Origin: Chromobacterium alticapitis | GTDB taxonomy: Bacteria > Pseudomonadota > Gammaproteobacteria > Burkholderiales > Chromobacteriaceae | Direction: 5' to 3' | Assembly (NCBI RefSeq): GCF_002924365.1 | Contig: NZ_PQWB01000011.1 | Span: 1-64,000 of the forward strand | DNA: 64,000 nucleotides | Part shown: piece after piece, positions 1 to 8,060 of the stretch | How the letters are laid out: every line of letters begins with the position of its first letter | Position numbering within the stretch: position 1 is the stretch's first letter | Notes under the pieces: generated by a model | Seen by the model: only the letters and a program-made list of their open reading frames with translations | Told to the model about the DNA's origin: nothing | Databases searched by the model: none | Program-made: the position numbers and the translations under genes

Positions 1-108
1 AGCCGGCAAACGATATTCAACGGCGACGACCACCGTTTGAACAACTGGCCCAAGGTATTGCCCGGCGTGGTGGCCTGGGCGCGCGCGCCATTGTCCAGCC
101 TGTCTTGA
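1..108 (+). CDS. C-terminal fragment of an unidentified protein (possible alpha/beta hydrolase)
   Basis: An open frame enters from the left edge and ends at TGA 106-108, giving about 35 residues. The fragment contains a GDDHRL stretch followed by a hydrophobic VLPGVVAWA tail. A Gly-Asp-(Asp)-His motif close to the C-terminus is how the catalytic histidine often appears in alpha/beta-fold hydrolases, so that is a guess. Too little is present to name a function, and the frame could be fortuitous. Confidence 0.35.
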   Translation, partial: SRQTIFNGDDHRLNNWPKVLPGVVAWARAPLSSLS

Positions 109-186
109 CGCGGCGTTCAAGCCTCCACGCTTGTCGCCGGCGGAAGGGGGCGGCACACTGAGCGATCACTTTGCGAGGAGTCGGCC

Positions 187-1161
187 ATGAGTCAGAGAAT
201 CGTTTTCGCCGCGACCGGCGGCCCGGATGTGCTGCGGCTGGAAGAGGTCGAGATCGGCAGTCCCAAGCCGGGCGAAGTCCATGTGCGCCACGCCGCGATC
301 GGCGTCAACTTCATCGACACCTACCATCGCGGCGGGCTGTATCCGCTGGCCCTGCCCAGCGGACTGGGCAGCGAAGCGGCCGGCGTGGTGGAGGCGGTGG
401 GCGAAGGCGTAAGCGGTTTGCGGCCGGGTGACCGCGTGGCCTATGCCGGCGGGCCGCTGGGCGCTTATTCGACCGACAGGCTGATCGCCGCCGAGCATCT
501 GGTCAAATTGCCGGACGGCATCGCGGACGAAACCGCAGCCTGCGCCATGCTGCAGGGCATGACCGTCGAATACCTGGTGCAGCGGACTTTCCCGGTGCAG
601 CCAGGCCAAACCGTGCTCTGGCACGCCGCCGCCGGCGGGGTGGGGCAGATCGCGCTGCAGTGGCTGTCGGCGATGGGCGTCCACGTCATCGCCACCGTAG
701 GCACGGCCGCCAAGGCCGAAATCGCGCGCCGGCTCGGCGCCGCGCATGTGATCAACTACCGCGAGGAAGACGTCGCGGCGCGGGTGCGCGAAATCACCGG
801 CGGCAAAGGCGTGCCGGTGGTGTTCGACTCGGTGGGCAAAGACACGTTCGAAGCCTCGCTGGACAGCCTGGCGCCGCGCGGCATGATGGTGACCTTCGGC
901 AACGCTTCCGGCCCGGTGCCGGCAGTGGCGCCGCTGGATCTGACCCGCCGCGGCTCGCTGTTCCTGACCCGGCCCCGGCTCGGCGATTACATCGCCAGCC
1001 GCGCCGAGCTGGAAGCCTCGGCAGCCGCCTTGTTCCGCCGCTTGCAGGACGGCACGATACGGCTCTCGCCGTCGCAGCGCTACCCGCTGGCCGAAGCCGC
1101 CCAGGCCCATATCGACCTGGAAGCGCGCCGCACCACCGGCTCCATCATTCTGCAACCCTGA
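187..1161 (+). CDS. NAD(P)H:quinone oxidoreductase, zeta-crystallin/QOR type
   Basis: A 324-residue protein of the medium-chain dehydrogenase/reductase superfamily, quinone oxidoreductase branch, which reduces quinones with NADPH in the cytoplasm. It starts with the GroES-like fold (GVNFIDTYHRGG, GLGSEAAGVVEAVG) and continues with the Rossmann cofactor domain whose AAAGGVGQIALQ motif near residues 147-158 replaces the GXGXXG of zinc enzymes. No structural or catalytic zinc cysteines are visible, as expected for QOR. The length matches the E. coli Qor family (about 325). GAGGAG at 173-178 supports the ATG at 187. It stands alone, with the convergent secreted-protein gene 10 bp downstream. Confidence 0.93.
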   Translation: MSQRIVFAATGGPDVLRLEEVEIGSPKPGEVHVRHAAIGVNFIDTYHRGGLYPLALPSGLGSEAAGVVEAVGEGVSGLRPGDRVAYAGGPLGAYSTDRLIAAEHLVKLPDGIADETAACAMLQGMTVEYLVQRTFPVQPGQTVLWHAAAGGVGQIALQWLSAMGVHVIATVGTAAKAEIARRLGAAHVINYREEDVAARVREITGGKGVPVVFDSVGKDTFEASLDSLAPRGMMVTFGNASGPVPAVAPLDLTRRGSLFLTRPRLGDYIASRAELEASAAALFRRLQDGTIRLSPSQRYPLAEAAQAHIDLEARRTTGSIILQP

Positions 1162-1170
1162 GCCGCGCCT

Positions 1171-1611
1171 TCATTCCCCCAGCAACAGCGGTGGCGGGCA
1201 GCCGCGCCGCCGCTCGCCGGCGCAGGCCTCGTCCTGGGGATCGCATTCGGCGCGGCTTCGGCCGCAGACCGGCGCCGGCAAACGCTCATCCACGCAACGG
1301 CGCCGCGCCGCGCCGCTCTCTCCCTCGCAGGATGTCTGCGCGGCCACCAGGGCGACGCAGCGTTTGGCGTCGCGCTGACGGTGGCAAAGCAATGAGGGTG
1401 TGTAGTCGGCCAGGCAGGCGCGCCGGCGAGAGGCGTCAAGATCCTGGCAGGCGCTCAAGCCCTGGCGGTAGAGCAGGCAGCGCTGCGGCGCAATGGCGCG
1501 GCCGCAGTCTTCGTCGGCGGCCAGCGCCGCCTGGTTGAAGGCAAAGGCCAGCAACAGGCCCAAACCACCCCGCAGCCAGCTCCGCCATCTGGATTTCCCC
1601 TGATGCTTCAT
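1171..1611 (-). CDS. Small secreted cysteine-rich protein, function unknown
   Basis: A 146-residue protein with a basic N-terminus, a hydrophobic core (GLGLLLAFAFNQAALA) and an Ala-x-Ala signal-peptidase site near residue 31. The mature part of about 115 residues has twelve cysteines, an even number, in a charged Arg/Asp/Glu-rich sequence, suggesting a disulfide-stabilised periplasmic or secreted protein. ATG 1611 is preceded by AAAGGA. An upstream in-frame start at 1656 would put an extra 15 residues before the signal peptide and is less likely. No family is recognised. Another small exported protein (1711-2046) lies just upstream in the same direction. Confidence 0.6.
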   Translation of the reverse strand: MKHQGKSRWRSWLRGGLGLLLAFAFNQAALAADEDCGRAIAPQRCLLYRQGLSACQDLDASRRRACLADYTPSLLCHRQRDAKRCVALVAAQTSCEGESGAARRRCVDERLPAPVCGRSRAECDPQDEACAGERRRGCPPPLLLGE

Positions 1612-1640
1612 CACGGCGTCCTTTCCCGTCGGACGACAAT

Positions 1641-1670
1641 CCGCCGCCCATCCCAATGGGCGGACGGCGG
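1641..1670. repeat. Intercistronic GC-rich stem-loop
   Basis: An inverted repeat (CCGCCGCCCAT / ATGGGCGG-CGGCGG) lies between the two small leftward secreted-protein genes. It has no clear T-run on either strand, so it is more likely an mRNA-processing or attenuating hairpin than a strong terminator. Confidence 0.4.
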
Positions 1671-1710
1671 TTCTTGTTGCCCGATCAAGGTCTTGAGCTT
1701 GAACAGGCTC

Positions 1711-2046
1711 TTATTCGGACGGCTTCTCTTCCAGCTCCTGCCTATGTCTATCCTGCCAAAAATTGGGCTTGCTGGGTATGGTTTGCGGATGGCCGTCCGG
1801 CGGCGGCAACAGGCGGCGGCGCGCCGGATCGGCGCCGACGTCGCCATTGCGCGCGGCCTCCCGCAGCTGCAAGGCCTGCAGCCTGCGGTTATCGCGGCAA
1901 CTGCGGCCTTCGTCGCAATTGGCCTTGCGTTGTATCTGGCTCCAGACCACCCTGTCGCGTTGCGGCGCCATTTTCGGAGGGCGCGCCCATGCCGCCTGTT
2001 GCGCCAACAGGCTGCCGCTCAGCAGTAGGATCAGATATCGCTTCAT
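1711..2046 (-). CDS. Small secreted protein, function unknown
   Basis: A 111-residue protein starting MKRYLILLLSG with a typical signal peptide ending at AAWA (about residue 20). The remaining 90 residues are very basic and polar, with only two cysteines close together (NCDEGRSC) and a proline-rich C-terminal third. No known domain is recognised. ATG 2046 is preferred over upstream in-frame starts (to 2112) because it places the hydrophobic segment at the N-terminus. It is the upstream member of a leftward pair with the cysteine-rich protein at 1171-1611. Confidence 0.5.
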   Translation of the reverse strand: MKRYLILLLSGSLLAQQAAWARPPKMAPQRDRVVWSQIQRKANCDEGRSCRDNRRLQALQLREAARNGDVGADPARRRLLPPPDGHPQTIPSKPNFWQDRHRQELEEKPSE

Positions 2047-2357
2047 AATCGCCATTTTACCCTGCCCTCGACAAGTTGGAATCAACCATGCCGCCGACAT
2101 TTCGCCCGACAAGAACCATTCCCGCTCATGCAGGAGGCAAAGCGAGGCATATCATGCCGATATGACCCGCCGCAAAGGCCTGTATTTATTTCTCCATGTC
2201 AGGATAAACGCAAGCATTTGCTCAGACATCAGCTCTGCCCGCACAATTGTTAAGGACTGTAGCCCGGCGGGCGGGCTTAACATCTGTAAAAAAAAGCCGC
2301 GCCTGCTCCGGCGCGCCTGCGCTTAAGCTGCCAAGCAGAACACTCAAGGAACAGCAT
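2047..2357. other. Non-coding gap upstream of ompR
   Basis: No gene is seen in these 311 bases. The gap separates the leftward small-protein pair from ompR and must hold the promoters of both. It contains a GTTAAG...CTTAAC inverted repeat (about 2250-2281) and the minus-strand terminator listed separately. Confidence 0.5.
2288..2315 (-). terminator. Rho-independent terminator on the minus strand, no obvious upstream gene
   Basis: On the minus strand a hairpin CGCGCC-GGAGCA-GGCGCG (2315-2298) is followed by GC and eight T residues (2295-2288). This is a textbook intrinsic terminator, but the DNA to its right is ompR on the plus strand, so it can only end an antisense transcript coming from inside or beyond ompR. 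Confidence 0.55.
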
Positions 2358-3083
2358 ATGGAACACAATAAAATCCTGGTCGTGGACGACGACGCCAAGC
2401 TGCGCGAATTGCTGACTCGCTATCTGACCCAGCAGGGCTACAGCGTGGAAACGCTGCCGGACCCGAAGGAGCTGGACCGCAAGCTGGCGCGCAACCGTCC
2501 CGACCTGATCGTACTCGACGTAATGATGCCCGGCGAAGACGGGCTGGCCGTGGTGCGCCGGCTGCGCGCCCAGGGCGAGACGCTGCCCGTCATCATGCTG
2601 ACGGCGCGCGGAGAAGACATCGACCGCATCCTGGGCCTAGAAATGGGCGCCGACGACTATCTGCCCAAGCCGTTCAACCCGCGCGAGTTGACCGCGCGCA
2701 TCCAGTCCGTGCTGCGTCGCCATCACACCACGCCGGCGCTGGCCGCCCAGCACAATGCCGACGATGTGATCGAGTTCGGCGAATTCACCCTGAACCTGGG
2801 CCAACGCGAACTGCGCCGCGCCGGCCACCCCGTGGCGCTGACCAGCGCGGAATTCGCCGTGCTGTCGGTGCTGGTCAGCCACCCGCGCCGGCCGCTGACC
2901 CGCGAGCAGCTGATGGAGCTGGCGCTGGGCAAGGGCAACGGCGAATCGCTGGACCGCAGCATAGACGTGCACATTTCCCGTCTGCGCAAGGCGCTGGAAA
3001 ACGGCGACAGCCCGCTGCGCTACATCCAGACCGTATGGGGCTACGGCTATGTGTTCGTCCCGGACGGCTCGCCCAGGGAGTAA
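2358..3083 (+). CDS. ompR: OmpR-family response regulator of osmotic/envelope signalling
   Basis: A 241-residue response regulator. The receiver domain (1-120) carries the acidic pocket D10-D12, phospho-acceptor D54 in LIVLDVMMPG and the conserved lysine at about K104 (YLPKPFNPRE). A winged-helix DNA-binding domain follows (about 138-235, ending IQTVWGYGYVF). Sequence and length agree with OmpR, which is phosphorylated by EnvZ and controls porin and other envelope genes. ATG 2358 follows AAGGA at 2347-2351. The kinase gene begins 3 bp after its stop, so they form one operon. Confidence 0.93.
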   Translation: MEHNKILVVDDDAKLRELLTRYLTQQGYSVETLPDPKELDRKLARNRPDLIVLDVMMPGEDGLAVVRRLRAQGETLPVIMLTARGEDIDRILGLEMGADDYLPKPFNPRELTARIQSVLRRHHTTPALAAQHNADDVIEFGEFTLNLGQRELRRAGHPVALTSAEFAVLSVLVSHPRRPLTREQLMELALGKGNGESLDRSIDVHISRLRKALENGDSPLRYIQTVWGYGYVFVPDGSPRE

Positions 3084-3086
3084 GTC

Positions 3087-4436
3087 TTGATACGCAAGCT
3101 GTTCGGCTCGCTGTTCTTCCGGCTGGCGCTGCTAGTGGTGACCGTGGTGATCGCCACCCAGCTCTTCACCATCTCGCTGGCCAACAACGAGCGCCACAAA
3201 CTGCTGGAGCGCCAGCTGTACATCCAGGTGCTGGACACGCTGTCCTTCCTGGAAGACTCGATGACCGGCATGAGCAACGAGGAAAAACAGGCCTTCCTGG
3301 ACAATTACAACCGTCCCGGCCTGCCCAGCCTGCTGCCGTTCAACGCCGACCACGGCCAGAGCTTCGCCAAGGAACTGCCCAAGATAGGCTCCATGCTGGC
3401 GCAGCGCTTGTCGCACGATCTGAACGAGCCCATCCAGGCCCATTACGCGCTGCGCGACGACCACTCCGAGCTGTGGGTGCATGTGCATGTGCTGGACCAG
3501 CCGTATTGGCTGGTCATCCCGTTCGGCCGCTACCGCGACCGCATGATAGGCACCATGCTGCAGGCCTCGCTGCTGGCGGCGCTGTTCGCCACCGCGCTGG
3601 CCTCGCTGTTCGCCTGGCGCATCACCAGGCCGATCAGCCGGGTGGTGCAGGCCAGCCGCCAGCTGGCCGGCGGCGCCATGCCGCAACGCGTGCCGGAAAC
3701 CGGTCCGCGCGAAGTGCAGCTGCTGGCGCATAACTTCAACGGCATGGCGCTGGCCCTGGACAACGCGGCGCGCGAACGCAGGCTGATGCTGGCCGGCCTG
3801 TCGCACGATCTGCGCACGCCGCTGACCCGGCTGAAGCTGACGCTGGAGTTGCAGGAAGCCAGCAACGACCAGCACGACATGCTGTCCGACATCGACGAGT
3901 TGTCGCGCATCGTGCGCCAGTTCATCGACTTCGCCCGCGCCGAGGAGTGCAACCAGATGGTGCCGGTGGCGCTGGCCGACCTGGCCGCCAGCGTGGTGGC
4001 GCGCTTCCGCCGCGAAGGCATGGACGTGAGGCTGGACATCCGCGGCGAGCCGGAACTGCAGGCCGACGCACTGGCGCTGGAGCGGCTGCTCAGCAATCTG
4101 CTGGAAAACGCCCGCCGCTACGGCCAGCCGCCGGTGCGGGTGCGGCTGGAGAAACGCGAAGGCGAAGCGGTGCTGGCGGTGATAGACCACGGCAAAGGCA
4201 TACCCGCCTCGCTGCGCGAAACGGCGCTGGCGCCGTTCGAACGGCTGGCCGAGCACCGCGGCACAGACGGCGGCAGCGGCCTGGGCCTCGCCATCGTCTC
4301 GCGCGTGGTCAAACAGCATGGCGGCGAACTGGAGTTGTCCGACACCGAAGACGGCGCCTTCCAGGTTGCCATCCGCCTGCCACTGGGCGACGCGCTCAGC
4401 GAAAACGCAGCATCATCCACAAGCCGGCCAGGCTGA
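3087..4436 (+). CDS. envZ: EnvZ-type sensor histidine kinase
   Basis: A 449-residue inner-membrane histidine kinase, partner of OmpR. Transmembrane segment 1 is about residues 12-32, a periplasmic loop of some 120 residues follows, TM2 is about 153-177, then HAMP (178-230), the dimerisation/phospho-acceptor domain with H240 in LSHDLRTPLTR, and the HATPase domain (NLLENARRYG, DHGKGIP, GGSGLGLAIV). Translation starts at TTG 3087, whose ribosome site AGGGAG lies over the ompR stop, so translation is probably coupled. The last 41 bp overlap the 3' end of the convergent membrane-protein gene (4396-4812). Confidence 0.92.
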   Translation: MIRKLFGSLFFRLALLVVTVVIATQLFTISLANNERHKLLERQLYIQVLDTLSFLEDSMTGMSNEEKQAFLDNYNRPGLPSLLPFNADHGQSFAKELPKIGSMLAQRLSHDLNEPIQAHYALRDDHSELWVHVHVLDQPYWLVIPFGRYRDRMIGTMLQASLLAALFATALASLFAWRITRPISRVVQASRQLAGGAMPQRVPETGPREVQLLAHNFNGMALALDNAARERRLMLAGLSHDLRTPLTRLKLTLELQEASNDQHDMLSDIDELSRIVRQFIDFARAEECNQMVPVALADLAASVVARFRREGMDVRLDIRGEPELQADALALERLLSNLLENARRYGQPPVRVRLEKREGEAVLAVIDHGKGIPASLRETALAPFERLAEHRGTDGGSGLGLAIVSRVVKQHGGELELSDTEDGAFQVAIRLPLGDALSENAASSTSRPG

Positions 4437-4812
4437 GTCCCAGCCCGGCCAGCCGGCCCGCCGACACGGGCTCGCGAAACAGCCAGATGCCTATGGGCAG
4501 CAATAGCGCGGTGGTCAGCACATTGGTGCTGAGCGCCGCGTAGCCCAGATTCCAGCCGGCTCGATAGGCCAGCAGGAACCCCACCTCGATGCCCACTATG
4601 CCCAGCGCCACCCCCAGACTGCTCCAGTTCAAAGCGGTCAGGCCGCGCTGGCCGCCGGGCAGCCACCACAGGCCGAACAGGCACAACGCCATCGCCACGC
4701 CATAGCTGACCGCCAGCGCGAAGAACGGATTGGCCTCCCGCGGCACCTGTTTGATCGCCAAGTGATAGACGACGGCGCCCGCCACCGTCAGCAGCATCGA
4801 TATGAAAAACAT
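4396..4812 (-). CDS. Small EamA-type (half DMT) membrane protein
   Basis: A 138-residue, almost wholly hydrophobic protein with four or five predicted transmembrane helices and the terminal GLGLSLAGLWMML pattern of EamA repeats. It contains one EamA unit, so it would act as a dimer like SMR or ArnE/F-type proteins of the drug/metabolite transporter superfamily. Substrate unknown. It is divergent from the LysR gene at 4911, with a perfect palindrome in the shared gap, which suggests LysR control. Its 3' end overlaps envZ by 41 bp. Confidence 0.75.
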   Translation of the reverse strand: MFFISMLLTVAGAVVYHLAIKQVPREANPFFALAVSYGVAMALCLFGLWWLPGGQRGLTALNWSSLGVALGIVGIEVGFLLAYRAGWNLGYAALSTNVLTTALLLPIGIWLFREPVSAGRLAGLGLSLAGLWMMLRFR

Positions 4813-4877
4813 GCGGCGCCCTCCTTGAAACGCTTGAATCGGTCCATGCTAAACGATCGCGCCAGCTATATGTAGAC

Positions 4878-4891
4878 TGCCAATATTGGCA
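4878..4891. promoter_or_regulatory. Perfect 14-bp palindrome, candidate LysR operator
   Basis: TGCCAATATTGGCA is a perfect palindrome in the 98-bp gap between the divergent transporter (start 4812) and lysR-type gene (start 4911). LysR regulators commonly bind such dyads in the divergent promoter. The link to this regulator is inferred from position only. Confidence 0.5.
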
Positions 4892-4910
4892 ACAGTTATA
4901 AAATAATCAT

Positions 4911-5774
4911 ATGAGCAATGACATCGACACCGCCCTGTTGCGCGCGCTGGCAGCGGCCGCTCGCCTGGGCAGCATCAACCGCGCCGCGGCCGAGCTGGGC
5001 CGCAGCCAGCCGGCGCTGAGCCTGCAGTTGCGCAAGCTGGAACAGCATTGCGGCCAAACGCTGCTGCTGCGTTCGCCGCGCGGCGTCGCGCTGACTGCGG
5101 CCGGCCGGGCCTTGCTGCCCTTCGCCGAGCGCATCGTCGGCTTGGCTGACCAGATGCTGCCCGCCGCGCCGGGCCTGGAGCCGCAACGCTGCCGCGTCGG
5201 CCTGATCGAGGATGTGGTCAGCCTCCCGCTGCCGCGCGTGCTGGCCGATTGCGCCACCGCCCATCCCGGGCTGCGGCTGGAGGTCAAGGTGGCGTCGGGC
5301 GGCGAGCTCGGCGCGGCCTACGACCGCGGCGAGCTGGATTTGCTGGTCTCCACCACGGCGTACGGCGGGCAGAATCCGGCGCCGGCCTGGTCCTTGCAAT
5401 GCGCGCTGCCCTGGCTGGCGGCGGACGGCCGATGTTTGGACGAGGAGGCGTTGCCGCTGGTCTTGTTCGCCGCGCCCTGCGGCTGGCGCGACGCCATGCT
5501 GCAAGCCTTGCGCTTGGCCGGACGCCGCTACCGGGTAGCGTTCGAGAGCGCCAGCCTGCTGGCGGTGCAGGCGGCCCTGCAAGCTGGCCTGGGCGTGGGC
5601 GCCTTGTTGCCCGGCATGGCCGGCGGCGCGCTCAGGCCGCTGCCGCCGGGCAGCCTGCCGGATCTGCCGCCAGTTTCGCTGGCGCTGTACCGCAAGCCGG
5701 GGCGCGCCGAAGACGCCTCCCTGGATAGGTTGAGCCGCCTGTTCTTCCGCGAGTTGAGCCTGCTGGCCGGCTAG
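4911..5774 (+). CDS. LysR-family transcriptional regulator
   Basis: A 287-residue regulator. The N-terminal winged helix-turn-helix is clear (residues about 5-65: RLGSINRAAAELGRSQPALS, then LRKLEQHCGQTLLLRSPRG), followed by a periplasmic-binding-protein-like effector domain of about 200 residues. The start ATG has no good Shine-Dalgarno sequence, but it puts the HTH at the usual distance from the N-terminus. Effector unknown. It sits between two transporters of the DMT superfamily: divergent to 4396-4812 and convergent with 5771-6634 (4-bp overlap). Confidence 0.88.
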   Translation: MSNDIDTALLRALAAAARLGSINRAAAELGRSQPALSLQLRKLEQHCGQTLLLRSPRGVALTAAGRALLPFAERIVGLADQMLPAAPGLEPQRCRVGLIEDVVSLPLPRVLADCATAHPGLRLEVKVASGGELGAAYDRGELDLLVSTTAYGGQNPAPAWSLQCALPWLAADGRCLDEEALPLVLFAAPCGWRDAMLQALRLAGRRYRVAFESASLLAVQAALQAGLGVGALLPGMAGGALRPLPPGSLPDLPPVSLALYRKPGRAEDASLDRLSRLFFRELSLLAG

Positions 5775-6634
5775 CGCCGCCGGCCCAGCGCCAGCACGCC
5801 GGCCAGAATCAGCGCCGCCCCCAGCGCCATGACGGCGCTCACCGCCTCGCCGAGGAACAGCGCGCCCCACAACACGCCGAACACCGGCACCAGATAGGTC
5901 ACGGCGCTGGCGCGGGTGGCGCCCAGCCGATCTATCAGCCGAAAGTAAATCAGATACGCCGCCGCAGTGCACAAGACGGCCAGCAGCAATGCCGCCATCC
6001 AAGCCTTGGGCGCGACGGCATTCGCCGGCCAGCTCCACCACGCCAGCGGCAGCATCAGCGCCGCCGCGCTGCACAGTCCGCCGCAGGCCGTCACCAAGGG
6101 CGGCAAGCCTGGCAGCCAGCGCTTGGCCATGTGGCCAGCCCAGCCGTAGCTGGCTGTCGCGCCCAACATGGCCAGCGCCGGCGCGCCGGACTGGATGCCG
6201 AAGCGGGCGCCATGGCCGAACAGCAGGACCAGCACGCCGGCCAATCCAAGCGCCAGCCCGGCCAAACGCGGCGCGGACAGCCGCTCGCCGGCCAAGGGCC
6301 AGGCCCACAGCGCCGTCATCAGCGGCGTGGTGGCGTTCAGCACCGAGGCCATGCCGGCCGGCAAGGACAGCTGCGCCCAGGCGATCAGGCAAAACGGGAA
6401 GGCCGTGAGCAAAATCCCGACCGCGGCGATGCGCGGCCAATGGGCGCGCCACAGGCCGAACTGGCCGCGCCAGGCCAGCATCGGCAGCAATAGGCAGGAC
6501 GCCAGCCCCACGCGCACAGCGATCAACGCCAGCGGCCCGAAGGCCGGCACGGCCACGCGCATGAACAGGAAGGAGCCGCCCCACAGCGCAGCCAGCAAGA
6601 TCAGCAGGCCGAGCTCGCGCCTCAAGCCGTCCAT
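5771..6634 (-). CDS. EamA-family (DMT) transporter
   Basis: A 287-residue inner-membrane protein with ten predicted helices in two EamA repeats (first LLILLAALWGGSFLFMRV, second MLGATASYGWAGHMAKRW) and the usual length for YdcZ/RhaT-like exporters of metabolites. Substrate cannot be told from sequence. ATG 6634 is chosen because it starts just before the first helix. The start lies inside the 3' end of the upstream Ada-like gene (13-bp overlap, 6622-6634), so the two are co-transcribed and probably translationally coupled. Confidence 0.87.
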   Translation of the reverse strand: MDGLRRELGLLILLAALWGGSFLFMRVAVPAFGPLALIAVRVGLASCLLLPMLAWRGQFGLWRAHWPRIAAVGILLTAFPFCLIAWAQLSLPAGMASVLNATTPLMTALWAWPLAGERLSAPRLAGLALGLAGVLVLLFGHGARFGIQSGAPALAMLGATASYGWAGHMAKRWLPGLPPLVTACGGLCSAAALMLPLAWWSWPANAVAPKAWMAALLLAVLCTAAAYLIYFRLIDRLGATRASAVTYLVPVFGVLWGALFLGEAVSAVMALGAALILAGVLALGRRR

Positions 6635-7506
6635 GCCGCCAGCGCCTCGCCGGCCAGGCTGGCGCTTTCCCAGCCGATCAGGTCCAATTTGCGCGCTTCG
6701 CCCCAGCGGTATTGGCCCACGGCGCCCTCGGCGCGTATCACCCGGTGGCAGGGAATCAGCCAGCCCACGGGGTTGGCGCCCACCGCGCCGCCCACGGCCC
6801 GCGCCGCGCTTGGCCTGCCCATGCTCGCCGCCAGCTGGCCGTAGCTGACCAGGCCGCCGTAGGGCACGGCCAGCAAGGCGCGCCATACCTGGATCTGGAA
6901 GTTACTGCCTTGCACCCGCAAGGCCAGCGGCGCGCCGCCGCGTTCCGACAAGGGGTCGAACAAGCGCTGGCACACATCCCGCCCCTGGCCCGCCCGCCAG
7001 CGCAACGCGGCATGCGGCCATTGATCGCGCAGCCAGGCTTCGCCGGCCCCCTCGTCGGCGACGAACTGCAGCGCGCAAATCCCGCGCTCGGTGCGCGCCA
7101 GCAAAGCCGGGCCGAAACGGCTGGGCTCCACGCTCCAGTCAATCTCCAGGCCCGCGCCGCCGCGCTGATACTCGCCCGGCGTCATCGCCTCCAGCGTGAC
7201 GAACAGATCGTGCAAGCGTCCGCCGCCGGACAGACCCAGCTCATGCGACAGCGACAACACCGGCGCGCCCGCGGCCAAGCGCGCCTTGGCCGCCTCGCAG
7301 GTCAGCTGCTGGATGAAACGCTTGGGGCTGACGCCGGCCCATTGCGTGAACAGGCGCTGCAGCCGCGATTCGGACAGATGCAGCGCGGCGGCCAGATCGG
7401 CCAGCTGCGGCTGCTCGGCGGCGTGCGCCACCAGATAGCGGATGGCGTCTCGCACGCGGCCGTAATCGCGGCTGTTTTCCGCGTCTGCAGGCAGAAGGGC
7501 TTCCAT
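6622..7506 (-). CDS. Ada-like bifunctional AraC regulator / methylated-DNA-protein cysteine methyltransferase
   Basis: A 294-residue protein. Residues about 15-115 form an AraC-type double HTH (LADLAAALHLSESRLQRLF, FVTLEAMTPGEYQR). Residues 125-290 form an O6-alkylguanine-DNA alkyltransferase domain with acceptor C253 in IPCHRVIR. This domain removes O6-methylguanine lesions by self-methylation. The N-terminal zinc/phosphotriester domain of E. coli Ada (Cys38) is absent, so it is the short Ada-like form. It is followed by the EamA transporter (13-bp overlap) and preceded by the DUF1203 gene 1 bp upstream, forming a leftward operon. Confidence 0.9.
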   Translation of the reverse strand: MEALLPADAENSRDYGRVRDAIRYLVAHAAEQPQLADLAAALHLSESRLQRLFTQWAGVSPKRFIQQLTCEAAKARLAAGAPVLSLSHELGLSGGGRLHDLFVTLEAMTPGEYQRGGAGLEIDWSVEPSRFGPALLARTERGICALQFVADEGAGEAWLRDQWPHAALRWRAGQGRDVCQRLFDPLSERGGAPLALRVQGSNFQIQVWRALLAVPYGGLVSYGQLAASMGRPSAARAVGGAVGANPVGWLIPCHRVIRAEGAVGQYRWGEARKLDLIGWESASLAGEALAAWTA

Positions 7507-7507
7507 T

Positions 7508-7981
7508 TCAATCTTCCCGGTTCAGCCGCAAGGCATAGCAACCATGAGCAGGAAAACGCAGCATGGCGAAGGCAATGTCGGCGCGCGCCTCCCATTGCTC
7601 CAAGCGCGTTTGAATATGAGCAAGCGGCAGAATAGCCGCCTCTATGATCGCTTGTTCGGCATCATAAGCGCGCAGCGCCATCTGCTGAGCGAGATAGCCT
7701 CCATCCTCGCCCAGCAAGGTTTCCAGCGTGGGCAAGGCGCCCGCGCCCGATGCCGCGCCGACAAACACCGGTCCGCATTCCTTGTACGGTCCGCTCTGAC
7801 GAAAGGGGCTGTAGCTCGCCAATAGCAAAGCCTCCCCGGGCCGCGCGCGGCGCAAGCCATCGCGCAGCGGCTCGCCGCCCTGCGCCGCCACGCGCCTTAC
7901 CGGCTGGCCCTGGGCATCGACGCCGCGCGTCCGCGCCGCCGCCGCAAATGCCTCGTCCAACGTTTCCATCCGCCACGCCAT
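7508..7981 (-). CDS. DUF1203 family protein
   Basis: A 157-residue cytoplasmic protein resembling the DUF1203 family, whose members are about 150-160 residues and have no assigned activity. Recognisable stretches are LLLASYSPFRQSGPYKECGPVFV in the middle (two short blocks around the conserved Pro-Tyr and Cys-Gly-Pro) and HGCYALRLNRED at the C-terminus. ATG 7981 is preferred because GAAGGAG lies just upstream; an alternative in-frame start at 8005 lacks a ribosome site. It is the first gene of the leftward operon with the Ada-like gene and transporter. Confidence 0.75.
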   Translation of the reverse strand: MAWRMETLDEAFAAAARTRGVDAQGQPVRRVAAQGGEPLRDGLRRARPGEALLLASYSPFRQSGPYKECGPVFVGAASGAGALPTLETLLGEDGGYLAQQMALRAYDAEQAIIEAAILPLAHIQTRLEQWEARADIAFAMLRFPAHGCYALRLNRED

Positions 7982-8060
7982 CGCCTTCTCCTTCGGAGGT
8001 GTCATGATGCCCGAAGTCTAGGAAGGCGGCCGCGCGGCGGCGACCCGATTCTTGCCGAAA

